64,000 nucleotides of DNA from PALSA-1353 sp036267155. GTDB lineage: Bacteria > Planctomycetota > Phycisphaerae > Tepidisphaerales > Tepidisphaeraceae. This document shows positions 1 through 7,768 of the stretch, one piece after another; position 1 is the stretch's first letter, and each line of letters opens with the position of its first letter. The stretch is from contig DATAWP010000041.1 in NCBI GenBank assembly GCA_036267155.1, positions 186,001 through 250,000 of the forward strand, written 5' to 3'. The notes under the pieces are model-generated. The model had not been told where the DNA came from. It searched no databases and worked only from the letters and a program-made list of their open reading frames with translations. The position numbers and the translations under genes were made by a program.

Positions 1-1
1 A

Positions 2-799
2 GTTGACGTGGCCAGCTACGACGGGACGCTGGTTCCCCTTTCAATCATTTGCAGAAAGGACATCAAGCTCGACGGCTCGAATCCGACGGTTCTCATGGCC
101 TATGGCGCTTATGGGATTACGATCGAGCCTTTCATGAGCCCGTCCTATTTGGCGTGGTTCGATCGCGGCGGCGTACTGGCGGTGGCGCACGTTCGCGGCG
201 GCGGCGAACGCGGCGAGGATTGGCACAAGGCCGGATATAAGCTCACCAAGCCCAACACCTGGCGCGACGCCATCGCCTGCGCGGAATACCTCGTGCGAGA
301 AAAATACACCTCGCCTCAGCGGCTGGGAATTACCGGCGGCTCTGCCGGCGGGATCATGGTCGGGCGCTCCATCACCGAGCGACCCGATCTTTTCGCCGCC
401 GCCGTCGCGCAGGTCGGGGCCATGAATACGCTCCGCGCCGAGTTCTCGCCAAACGGAGTTCCCAACATCCCGGAATTCGGCAGCGTCATGACCCAGGCCG
501 GATTCGAGGACCTCTTTGCCATGGATTCCTATCAGCATGTCCGCGACGGAGTCGCCTATCCCGCCGTGATGCTCACGACCGGCATCAACGATCCGCGCGT
601 CGCCCCGTGGGAACCGGGAAAAATGGCCGCCCGGCTTGAGGCCGCCACGGCCGGCCCTAAGCCCATCCTGCTTCGCGTGGATTATCAGAATGGCCACGGC
701 ATAGGCGCTTCCCGAACCCAGCGTGAAGAAGAAAGCGCGGATTCGTTCGCGTTTTTCCTGTCCCAGTTCGGTCTGCCGGACTATCGGCCGGCGCCGTAG
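2..799 (+). CDS. Prolyl oligopeptidase family serine peptidase (S9A), C-terminal part
   Basis: This is the alpha/beta-hydrolase domain of a prolyl oligopeptidase-like peptidase; the beta-propeller lies left of the window, so the gene is cut by the edge. Visible family marks are the GAYG oxyanion-region motif, RGGGERGEDWH, the nucleophile elbow GGSAGG with Ser encoded near 341, Asp in NDPRV near 590 and the catalytic His in NGHG near 695. The elbow is usually GGSNGG and here has Ala. Such enzymes cleave short peptides after proline, in cytoplasm or periplasm; which applies cannot be judged without the N-terminus. The GTG at 8 is probably an internal Val codon, because the reading frame runs unbroken to the edge. 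Confidence 0.9.
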   Translation, partial: VDVASYDGTLVPLSIICRKDIKLDGSNPTVLMAYGAYGITIEPFMSPSYLAWFDRGGVLAVAHVRGGGERGEDWHKAGYKLTKPNTWRDAIACAEYLVREKYTSPQRLGITGGSAGGIMVGRSITERPDLFAAAVAQVGAMNTLRAEFSPNGVPNIPEFGSVMTQAGFEDLFAMDSYQHVRDGVAYPAVMLTTGINDPRVAPWEPGKMAARLEAATAGPKPILLRVDYQNGHGIGASRTQREEESADSFAFFLSQFGLPDYRPAP

Positions 800-813
800 C
801 CACGCTATTTCAC

Positions 814-1623
814 ATGCTTCGCCGGATCGACCGAATCATCCTTCGCGTGCCGGCGCTGCCCAGCGCCGTGCGGTATTATCGCGATGTGCTCGGCATGAAG
901 CTGCTGCGGGAGGACAATCGAGCGGCATCGCTGCTCATGGCGGACGGGCTCACCGAGATCGTCCTGCGGGCCGATCCCGACCAGCCGGCGGAGGAAATTT
1001 ACTACCTGGTGGATGATGTGCGGACCCTCTACGCCAGGCGCGAGCAGCTTCAACTGAAATTCGTCCACGCACCTCGCCAGGCGGCGCACGGCTATCGCGC
1101 GGCTGTGAAAGACCCCTTCGGAAATGTCCTGATGCTCCTCGACCGCACGACCGCCTCCGCCGGCGCGGGCGCCGCCGAAGACGGCGCCGCGCCGACGATG
1201 CTTTTTTCCGGTGTCGAACCGACCATCCCCGCCAAACGTCAGCTTCTGGCCAACGTATACGAGCAGATTGGCCGCACCGCCGATGACCTGCCGTATACGC
1301 CGCAGTTTGAAGAACTGTACAACCTCTACGCCGCTCAGCATCCTGAACCGAAGCCGACTCGCCGCGAAGTTTGGCGTCATCTCCTGAACGTGCGCAAAGG
1401 CGGCCATCTACCCAAGCTCGGCGACGCGCGCAGCCCGTCACCCGATGTTTCAGCCGAGGCCGAAGAGATCGTGAGAACTTTGCTCGGTGCCGACATCGGC
1501 AAGCGCGATCGCCTGCCCTATTCCGAACGATTCGACAAGCTCGTGGACAGTTTCAACAAAACACAGCAGCGCCCGCTCTCGCCCCACCTGGTCTGGCGCC
1601 TGGTGGCGAAACTGTCGAAATGA
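814..1623 (+). CDS. VOC (glyoxalase/bleomycin-resistance fold) protein with duplicated C-terminal module
   Basis: Residues 1-115 form a vicinal-oxygen-chelate unit: it opens with DRIILRVP, continues with SAVRYYRDVLGMKLLRED and ends with KDPFGNVLMLLD, the usual beta-alpha-beta pattern of glyoxalase I-like dioxygenases and resistance proteins. The reaction cannot be inferred. After an Ala/Gly linker, about residues 145-265 carry two copies of a ~45-residue helical module, recognisable by LPYTPQFEELYNLY/PTRREVWRHL and LPYSERFDKLVDSF/LSPHLVWRLV. I do not recognise this module. The ATG at 814 lies 15 bp after the peptidase stop, so the two genes are probably co-transcribed. Confidence 0.8.
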   Translation: MLRRIDRIILRVPALPSAVRYYRDVLGMKLLREDNRAASLLMADGLTEIVLRADPDQPAEEIYYLVDDVRTLYARREQLQLKFVHAPRQAAHGYRAAVKDPFGNVLMLLDRTTASAGAGAAEDGAAPTMLFSGVEPTIPAKRQLLANVYEQIGRTADDLPYTPQFEELYNLYAAQHPEPKPTRREVWRHLLNVRKGGHLPKLGDARSPSPDVSAEAEEIVRTLLGADIGKRDRLPYSERFDKLVDSFNKTQQRPLSPHLVWRLVAKLSK

Positions 1624-1687
1624 GTCCGGGGCCCAGCCGTGCCAACGCGTGACCTGGAGAGCCTTTTCATATATATTATACCGGAAT

Positions 1688-3253
1688 ATGCGACACCTTT
1701 TGATTTTACTGATCCCGATATCGTTTCTGAACGCGGCCGTCTCCGCGCAGAGCGTGGTTCACTTTGCGATCGACGCACAGGAAGATGTGCGGCCGATCTC
1801 TCGCCTCATTTACGGCGTGAACCAGCCGATCGGAATGGCATGGGCGAATGCCACTTTCCTACGGTTCGGCGGAAACCGCACCACCGCATACGACTGGATC
1901 ACCAACGCCTCCAACGCCGGCTCCGATTATCATTTCCAAAACGACGACTTCTTCCCCGGCACGACGCCAGGCGCCGCAATCGCAGCCGTGCTAAAAAACG
2001 CGTATGACCACGATGCCGCCGCGCTGATTACAATTCCGATCAACGGTTACGTCTCGGCTGACGAAAAAGCCGACGGCGACGTTCACAAAAGTGGGCTGAA
2101 TTATCTTCAAACCCGCTTCCGTCGTGAAGAACCGGCCAAGGACGCCCCGTTTGCACTGACGCCCGATCCCAATGCGCCGGTTGTTTATCAGGATGAATTC
2201 GTCAATTGGGTCAAGACGAAATACCCCTACGGCCAAACCGACCCCAATCGGCCCATTTTTTTTGAACTCGACAATGAGCCGGGCATCTGGGCCGAAACTC
2301 ACCACGAAGTGCATCCCCAAAAAGTCACGTACGCCGAACTGATACAAAAAACGATTGCCTACGCCACGGCGATTAAGAATGTTGAGCCGAATACCCTGAT
2401 TTTCGGACCAGAGAATTATGGGTGGAACGGCTACGTCACTTTGCAAAACGCGCCGGATGCCGATGGCCGGGATTTCCAGGTTTTTTATCTGCGACAATTG
2501 GCCAAGGCGAGCGCGGCCGCGGGCAAGCGCCTGCTCGACGTGCTCGACATTCATTGGTATCCCGAGGCCACCGGCGGCGGCGTGCGGATCATTACCGAAG
2601 AATCCAAGCCCGACATCGTGGCTGCCCGACTGCAAGCGCCCCGCTCGTTGTGGGACCCCGCCTACATGGAAACCAGTTGGATCACAAAAAAAACCCACCG
2701 GCCCATAGACCTGATCCCGACGCTTGAAAAGAAAATCGCCGAAAATTATCCCGGCACCAAACTGTCGATCAGCGAATACAACTACGGCGGCGGAGGAGAC
2801 ATCTCCGGCGGCATCGCCGAGGCCGACGTTCTGGGCATCTTCGGCCGCACCGGTGTCTATGCAGCCAACGAATGGCCGATGCTTCCCAACGAACCGTTCG
2901 CCGCCGGCGGATTCGAAATGTTTCGGAATTTCGACGGCAAAAATGGCTCGTTCGGCGACACGTCGGTTTCCGCAGCCACGGATGACGCGCCCGATACCTC
3001 GATTTATGCCAGCACCGATTCAGCCGATCCCCACCGCATGGTCTTGATCGCGATTAACAAAACCGATCACGAAATCGCGGCAAATGTGCATTTGGGCAAC
3101 AACAAATCCTTCACAACCGGCAATGTCTATCAATTGACCGCTGCAAGCCCCCGGCCCGTCGATGCGGGACGAATATCATTCAAAGACCTCGCAAATTTCA
3201 CCTATACCATGCCGGCTTACAGCGTCAGCACAATCAATCTTGTTTCGCAATAA
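1688..3253 (+). CDS. Secreted glycoside hydrolase family 44 (endoglucanase/xyloglucanase-type)
   Basis: The product of 521 residues begins with a clear Sec signal peptide (MRHLLILLIPISFLNAAVSA). It has GH44 hallmarks: RFGGNRTTAYDW followed by NASNAGSDYHFQND near the start, DNEPGIW with the probable acid/base Glu at about residue 197, and ISEYNYGG with the probable nucleophile Glu at about 363. A short beta-rich C-terminal domain follows the barrel. GH44 enzymes cut beta-1,4-glucan or xyloglucan chains endo-wise outside the cell. The frame is open upstream to 1487, but the ATG at 1688 was chosen because the signal peptide starts exactly there. No CBM or dockerin is seen. Confidence 0.88.
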   Translation: MRHLLILLIPISFLNAAVSAQSVVHFAIDAQEDVRPISRLIYGVNQPIGMAWANATFLRFGGNRTTAYDWITNASNAGSDYHFQNDDFFPGTTPGAAIAAVLKNAYDHDAAALITIPINGYVSADEKADGDVHKSGLNYLQTRFRREEPAKDAPFALTPDPNAPVVYQDEFVNWVKTKYPYGQTDPNRPIFFELDNEPGIWAETHHEVHPQKVTYAELIQKTIAYATAIKNVEPNTLIFGPENYGWNGYVTLQNAPDADGRDFQVFYLRQLAKASAAAGKRLLDVLDIHWYPEATGGGVRIITEESKPDIVAARLQAPRSLWDPAYMETSWITKKTHRPIDLIPTLEKKIAENYPGTKLSISEYNYGGGGDISGGIAEADVLGIFGRTGVYAANEWPMLPNEPFAAGGFEMFRNFDGKNGSFGDTSVSAATDDAPDTSIYASTDSADPHRMVLIAINKTDHEIAANVHLGNNKSFTTGNVYQLTAASPRPVDAGRISFKDLANFTYTMPAYSVSTINLVSQ

Positions 3254-3280
3254 ACGTCCCCGGCGCTTATCATTAGGGGC

Positions 3281-3910
3281 ATGTCCCTGATCTCCGACAT
3301 TCTCGCTCACAACACCTCGTTCGTGCAGAACAAAGAGTACGAGCCGTTCCGCACGGATCGGTTCCCCGACAAAAAGCTGGTCGTGCTCACCTGCATGGAC
3401 ACTCGGCTCGTTGAACTGTTGCCCCACGCGATGAACCTTCGCCAGGGTGATGCGAAGTTCGTCAAGAACGCCGGCGCTATCGTCTCTCACCCGTTTGGAT
3501 CGATCATGCGGAGCATTCTGCTGGCCATCTACGAACTCGGAGTCGGCGAGGTCGCGGTGGTCGGGCATCACGGCTGCGGCATGACCGGGCTGAACGCGGG
3601 CCAGATCCTGGCAAAGGCGCGCGAGCGGGGCGTGTCGCAAGAGGTGCTGGTCACGCTACGCCACGGCGGCGTTGACATGCAGCAGTGGCTGACCGGCTTC
3701 GAATCACCCGAGGACGGCGTGAAGCAGAGCGTGGAGATCGTCCGAAACCACCCGCTGCTGCCCAGGGGCATCCCCGTCCACGGACTGATCATTCACCCCG
3801 AGACCGGCAAACTGGACCTCCTCGCCGACGGCTACCAATGGCTGCGGCGCACTCCTACTTCTTCCGATCCGACTTCGCCTTCTTCTTCCTCCGCAGCTCC
3901 GCGTCGATGA
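3281..3910 (+). CDS. Beta-class carbonic anhydrase
   Basis: Interconverts CO2 and bicarbonate. The zinc site is readable: Cys38, with the Asp40/Arg42 dyad, in CMDTR, and His96 and Cys99 in GHHGCG. The 209-residue length is near that of the family. The last ~18 codons are Ser/Pro/Arg-rich and lie on the opposite strand of the 3' end of prfB (56-bp convergent overlap), so the tail is likely read-through rather than selected domain sequence. It starts 27 bp after the GH44 stop. The start fits MSLISDILAHN, normal for this small subclass. Confidence 0.92.
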   Translation: MSLISDILAHNTSFVQNKEYEPFRTDRFPDKKLVVLTCMDTRLVELLPHAMNLRQGDAKFVKNAGAIVSHPFGSIMRSILLAIYELGVGEVAVVGHHGCGMTGLNAGQILAKARERGVSQEVLVTLRHGGVDMQQWLTGFESPEDGVKQSVEIVRNHPLLPRGIPVHGLIIHPETGKLDLLADGYQWLRRTPTSSDPTSPSSSSAAPRR

Positions 3911-4983
3911 ACATGTCCAATTCCCCGCGGTCCAGCACGCTCTCAACGTTGGCCGTTTCCACATTGGTGCGGTGATCCTTCACCCGGCGGTCGTCCAGAA
4001 CGTAGCTGCGAATCTGATTGCCCCAGGCGATCGAGCCTTTGTCGCCATACATGGCTTTCAGCTCCTCATCGCGCTTCGCCTGTTCGATCTGCTCGAGCCG
4101 GCCCTTCATCAGCGCCAGGGCGAGGCGCTTGTTCTGCTGTTGGCTGCGCTCGACGGAGCAGGTCACCTGGATACCCGTCGGCTTGTGCGTGATTCGGACG
4201 GCCGAGGCAACTTTATTGACGTTCTGCCCGCCCGGGCCGCTGGCGCGAACAAAGGCAACGATATCCAAGTCCGCTTCGGGGATTTCGATGTCGGTATCCG
4301 TTTCCTCGAAATCGGGAACCACATCGACCGATGCGAAGCTGGTCTGTCGTTTGTTCTGCGCATTAAATGGGCTGGGGCGCACGAGCCGATGAACACCCGC
4401 CTCGGCCCGCATGTAGCCGTAGGCGTATTCGCCTTTCACCAGCAGCGTGACATTTTTCAGCCCGGCCTGTTCGCCCCAGGTTCGATCCACTTCCGAAACA
4501 TCCCACCCGCGCCGCTCGAAAAAATAAAGATACATCCGCAGCAGCATCTCGGCCCAGTCCTGGGCCTCCGTGCCCCCGGCGCCGGCGTGAATCTGCACAA
4601 AACAGTTTTTCGAATCGTTCTTGCCGTCCAGGAGCGACTGAAGCTCGACCTTCTCGGCCCGCTTTTCCAGGTCGGCCAACATGAGGTCGGCCTCGTCCAT
4701 GGACTCGGCATCGCCGGCTTCCGCGGCCAATTCGTGCAGGGCCTTCACATCGTCGATCCCGCGCAGCATCGCCTCCATCGGTTCGATCGCGGCCTTGAGG
4801 GCCTTGACCTCGGCGACGACGCCCTTGGCGGCGTCCTGGTTAATCCAGAAGCCGTCCTCACCCATCTTGTTTTCCAGTTCTTTTCTTCGGGCCAGTTTTG
4901 TGGGCAAGTCAAAGAGAGTCCCGGATGGCGATCATCCGGGATGAGAGATTTTCGATCGACTGCGATAGATTTTCGTGAATCAT
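3855..4983 (-). CDS. prfB: Peptide chain release factor 2, made by programmed +1 frameshift
   Basis: RF2 ends translation at UGA and UAA. The protein shows the stop-codon-reading SPF tripeptide (VRPSPFNAQN), the GGQ loop that triggers peptidyl-tRNA hydrolysis (ASGPGGQNVNK) and a Lys/Arg-rich tail. The zero frame begins at ATG 4983 and reads 24 codons, then meets TGA at 4911-4909. After CTT (4914-4912) the ribosome must skip one base (4911) and continue GAC-TTG to the stop at 3855, giving about 375 residues, a normal RF2 length. An apparent start at 4907 is only a TTG inside the gene. It is downstream of scpA and a GNAT gene on the same strand. The 3' end overlaps the carbonic anhydrase gene. 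Confidence 0.95.
4908..4914 (-). promoter_or_regulatory. prfB: RF2 autoregulatory frameshift site (CTT TGA C)
   Basis: On the minus strand codon 24 is CTT and codon 25 is TGA followed by C, the classical slippery heptamer at almost the same codon as in E. coli. When RF2 is scarce, termination at this UGA is slow and the P-site tRNA-Leu slips +1, restoring synthesis. The internal Shine-Dalgarno-like element that normally sits just upstream (AGGGGG-type) is weak here; only CCGGGA is seen. Confidence 0.93.
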
Positions 4984-5137
4984 GAACAGACTGTAGCACC
5001 GAAATGCGAATTTTGCCACACCTGGCTTCGACTCCGTCCTAGCGGTGAAAGACCAAGACCGAGTGCACGCCTTTCGATTTCCAGAGGTGGAGAAGATTGT
5101 TTGAGACCATTTAAATATCAGTCATTCAGATGAATCT

Positions 5138-5704
5138 TCAATCTTCGACCGATTCATCCAACACCGGAATGCTCACTCCTCGCGGCGTCGGCGGGGCCTG
5201 CTGCATGGCGATGATCGGAACATCCGGCAGCACGCGAACCATCGCGATCTCGTCGCACCCTTCGCGCTTCGGGCATCGCACGCAGTCGCTCCAGACTTTC
5301 AGCGGCAAACTGTCCTTGCCCACGACTTCGAAGCCGAGCTTTTCGAAAAATGCCTGCTCGTAGGTGAGGGTCATCAGCCGGCGAATCTGCAACCGCCGGG
5401 CCTCGTCGGCCGACCATTCCACCAATTGTCGGCCAATTCCCCGGCCCCGATACTCCTCATCCACCGCCAGCGAACGCACTTCCGCCAGATCGGCCCAGAT
5501 GATCGACAAAGCCGTGCATCCGACCACCCGCCCCATTGTCGATGTGCCATTACCGTCTTGGCCCTCAATCTCGTACACGGCGAAATCGCGCAGCGATTCG
5601 TAAACCTGCGCAACGCTCTTGAAGAGCATCCGCCCCAGCTCGGCATGGCTGTTGATGATCCCCTGGATTCGCGGAACATCATGGATGGTGGCGGGTCGGA
5701 TCAT
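5138..5704 (-). CDS. GNAT N-acetyltransferase, ArgA-like
   Basis: A 188-residue GNAT enzyme. The acetyl-CoA-binding motif is VRSLAVDEEYRGRGIGRQLV. The stretch YEQAFFEKLGFEVVGKDSLPLKVWSDCVRCPKREGCDEIAM is typical of the short, stand-alone N-acetylglutamate-synthase-like group, including its four-Cys cluster. That group is thought to acetylate glutamate for arginine synthesis, but the substrate here is inferred only by resemblance. It sits between scpA and prfB, same strand, with 169- and 154-bp gaps, so separate promoters are possible. Confidence 0.82.
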   Translation of the reverse strand: MIRPATIHDVPRIQGIINSHAELGRMLFKSVAQVYESLRDFAVYEIEGQDGNGTSTMGRVVGCTALSIIWADLAEVRSLAVDEEYRGRGIGRQLVEWSADEARRLQIRRLMTLTYEQAFFEKLGFEVVGKDSLPLKVWSDCVRCPKREGCDEIAMVRVLPDVPIIAMQQAPPTPRGVSIPVLDESVED

Positions 5705-5873
5705 TGTCTTGAACTCTATGCAGCTTGATCGTCTTTAGCTCAAGATTTCAATTAAGGCGTTTGTTGCTCGGCGCGGCGCATAACCTCAACCTGCGCGGCA
5801 ATGCGTCAGTCACGAAATCGTGAAGTTGGATAACCCGCCACATTTCCCCGATTATACCAAAACCAAACCCCGC

Positions 5874-6698
5874 CTACGCGTCTTCGACTTGCGGGGATAC
5901 CGCATCCGGCCCAGGGGCCTCAACATAGGTGTTGCGATGCTCTTCCGGGGCCGGGCTGATGTCGATGTCGGCCTGGTCTTCGCCCTGGACAACCAGGATC
6001 TTCTTCTGCCGAATCAATTCCAGCAGGGCCAGGAACAAGCCAATCATTTCGCTACGGCTTTTGCGGCCGACAACCAGCGCTCGAAGCGTCAGCTTGCCCT
6101 CGCGCATCAGCCGGTCCTCAATGTCCGCCGCGTGAAGATCGATCGGCGTGTCATCGAACACGATCTCATGAATGCTCGGCCCGCGCGTGCCGACCTCTTT
6201 CATCAACCGCCCGAACGCCGAGAGAAGATCCCAAATCTGCACCTCATCCAGATCGATCGGCGGCGGCTCATCGGCCTGCCCGGGCATCGAGGCGGGAACC
6301 CGCGGAAACCGCTGTTCGTGTTCTCGTTGCCGCTGTTCCAGCAACGCGGCGGAATCCTTGATCCGTTTATATTCCAGAAGTTGCTGAACCAGCTCGTAGC
6401 GTGGATCGGCCAGTTCCGCCGCCGCGGAATCCTGACCGGCCACCGGCGGCGGCTTGGGCAGCAACATCGCGCTCTTGATTTCCATCAGCGTCGCGGCCAT
6501 CACCAGAAAATCGCCGGCGACGTTGATATCCAGCCCCTGATCCTGCCGCAGACCCTTCAGCATCTCGACGTAACCCATGTATTTGTTGAGGATCTGGGTG
6601 ATCGGAATGTCGTAAATATCCAGCTCATCCCGCTTGATGAGATACAGCAGCAAATCCAGCGGGCCGTTATAAACATCCAGTTCAACGCGATATTCCAC
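5874..6698 (-). CDS. scpA: Segregation and condensation protein A (kleisin)
   Basis: ScpA is the kleisin that, with ScpB, bridges the SMC ATPase heads and compacts chromosomes. The N-terminal mark is ELDVYNGPLDLLLYLIKRDELDIYDIPI; the C-terminal winged helix contains LTLRALVVGRKSRSEMIGLFLALLELIRQKKI. The frame is open to 6770, but that would overlap the divergent kdsD start. I chose the GTG at 6698 because it gives VEYRVELDVYNGPLDLL, the family's usual beginning, with AAGGA just upstream. Product 274 residues. No scpB is seen next to it. Confidence 0.92.
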   Translation of the reverse strand: MEYRVELDVYNGPLDLLLYLIKRDELDIYDIPITQILNKYMGYVEMLKGLRQDQGLDINVAGDFLVMAATLMEIKSAMLLPKPPPVAGQDSAAAELADPRYELVQQLLEYKRIKDSAALLEQRQREHEQRFPRVPASMPGQADEPPPIDLDEVQIWDLLSAFGRLMKEVGTRGPSIHEIVFDDTPIDLHAADIEDRLMREGKLTLRALVVGRKSRSEMIGLFLALLELIRQKKILVVQGEDQADIDISPAPEEHRNTYVEAPGPDAVSPQVEDA

Positions 6699-6763
6699 GC
6701 TTCGTCCTTGATTGCGATTGATTGATTTTAGTGCGGGGCGGCCGATAATCCAGTGTTGGTCCA

Positions 6764-7768
6764 GTGACAAACGACAATCCCCTCCAATTCGCGCGGCAGG
6801 TCATTGAGGCGGAAGCTGCGGCCGTTCGAGCGATGGCCGGCGCGATCGACGAATCGTTCGAGCGCGCGGTGCGTCTGGTGCTCGAATGCCGGGGTTCGGT
6901 GCTGACCAGCGGCGTCGGCAAAGCCGGCCACGTCGCCCGCAAACTCTCGGCCACCTTCGCCAGCACCGGCACGCCCAGCCATTTCCTCTCCGCCGCCGAC
7001 GCAGTTCACGGCGACCTGGGCTCCATCCGCAAGGGCGATGTCGTGCTGATTCTCTCCGCCAGCGGGGAAAGCGACGAAATCCTCCGCCTTCTCAATCTGG
7101 TGAAAAAGCTCGGCCACCCGATCATCGCCATGACGGCCTCCGCATCGAGCGGTCTGGCCCGCTCGGCCGACATCGTGCTGGCCATGGGCAAAATCGAAGA
7201 GGCCTGCCCTCTCGGCTTGGCGCCCAGTGCGTCAACCACCGCGATGATGGCTTTGGGAGATGCCCTGGCGCTTTCGGTGATGAAGCTGCGAAATTTCAGC
7301 GCGGACGATTTCGCGCTGTTCCATCCCGGCGGCCAGATCGGGCGAAAACTGATCCGAGTCAGGGAGGCCATGACCTTCCGCAGGGGCGAGAACCTTCCCG
7401 TGGCGTCGGATCAATTGACCGTTGGCCAGGTCCTGCACGAGGTCAGCAGCATCAAACGCCGCAGTGGAGCCGTCATCCTGATCGACGGCAAGGGAACGCT
7501 GTCCGGGATTTTTTCGGATGGAGATCTTCGCCGGCTCGTCACCGACGACGACGATGGATCGGCACTGAATCGACCGATCAGGCAGGTGATGACTCCCTCG
7601 CCCAAGCGCGTCAAGGAATCCGCCCTGGCAAGCGAGGCCATGGCCATCCTGCGGCAATACCGCATCGACGAGCTGCCCGTGGTCGATGACCAGGACCGCC
7701 CCGTCGGGCTGATCGACGTTCAGGACCTGGTCGTTTTGCGCATGCTCGATGTCGATGCCTCAAGCTAG
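6764..7768 (+). CDS. kdsD: Arabinose-5-phosphate isomerase (SIS + two CBS domains)
   Basis: Converts ribulose-5-phosphate to arabinose-5-phosphate, first step to Kdo of lipopolysaccharide. An N-terminal SIS domain (about 1-190) contains SGVGKAGHVARKLSATFASTGTPSHFL, HGDLG and SASGESDEI; two CBS domains follow (about 205-260 and 270-325). Start is GTG 6764. It ends one base before the LptC-like gene, so lipid A/LPS transport and Kdo supply are coupled here. A KpsF-type capsule role is possible but no capsule genes are nearby. Confidence 0.92.
   Translation: MTNDNPLQFARQVIEAEAAAVRAMAGAIDESFERAVRLVLECRGSVLTSGVGKAGHVARKLSATFASTGTPSHFLSAADAVHGDLGSIRKGDVVLILSASGESDEILRLLNLVKKLGHPIIAMTASASSGLARSADIVLAMGKIEEACPLGLAPSASTTAMMALGDALALSVMKLRNFSADDFALFHPGGQIGRKLIRVREAMTFRRGENLPVASDQLTVGQVLHEVSSIKRRSGAVILIDGKGTLSGIFSDGDLRRLVTDDDDGSALNRPIRQVMTPSPKRVKESALASEAMAILRQYRIDELPVVDDQDRPVGLIDVQDLVVLRMLDVDASS

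Noticed and set aside
41..697. 218-codon minus-strand frame
   Set aside because: Antisense to the prolyl oligopeptidase gene, GC-rich shadow without protein pattern.
3972..4985. 337-codon plus-strand frame
   Set aside because: Shadow of prfB, whose motifs are unmistakable.
5820..6725. 301-codon plus-strand frame
   Set aside because: Shadow of scpA; Gln/Arg-rich and no family pattern.
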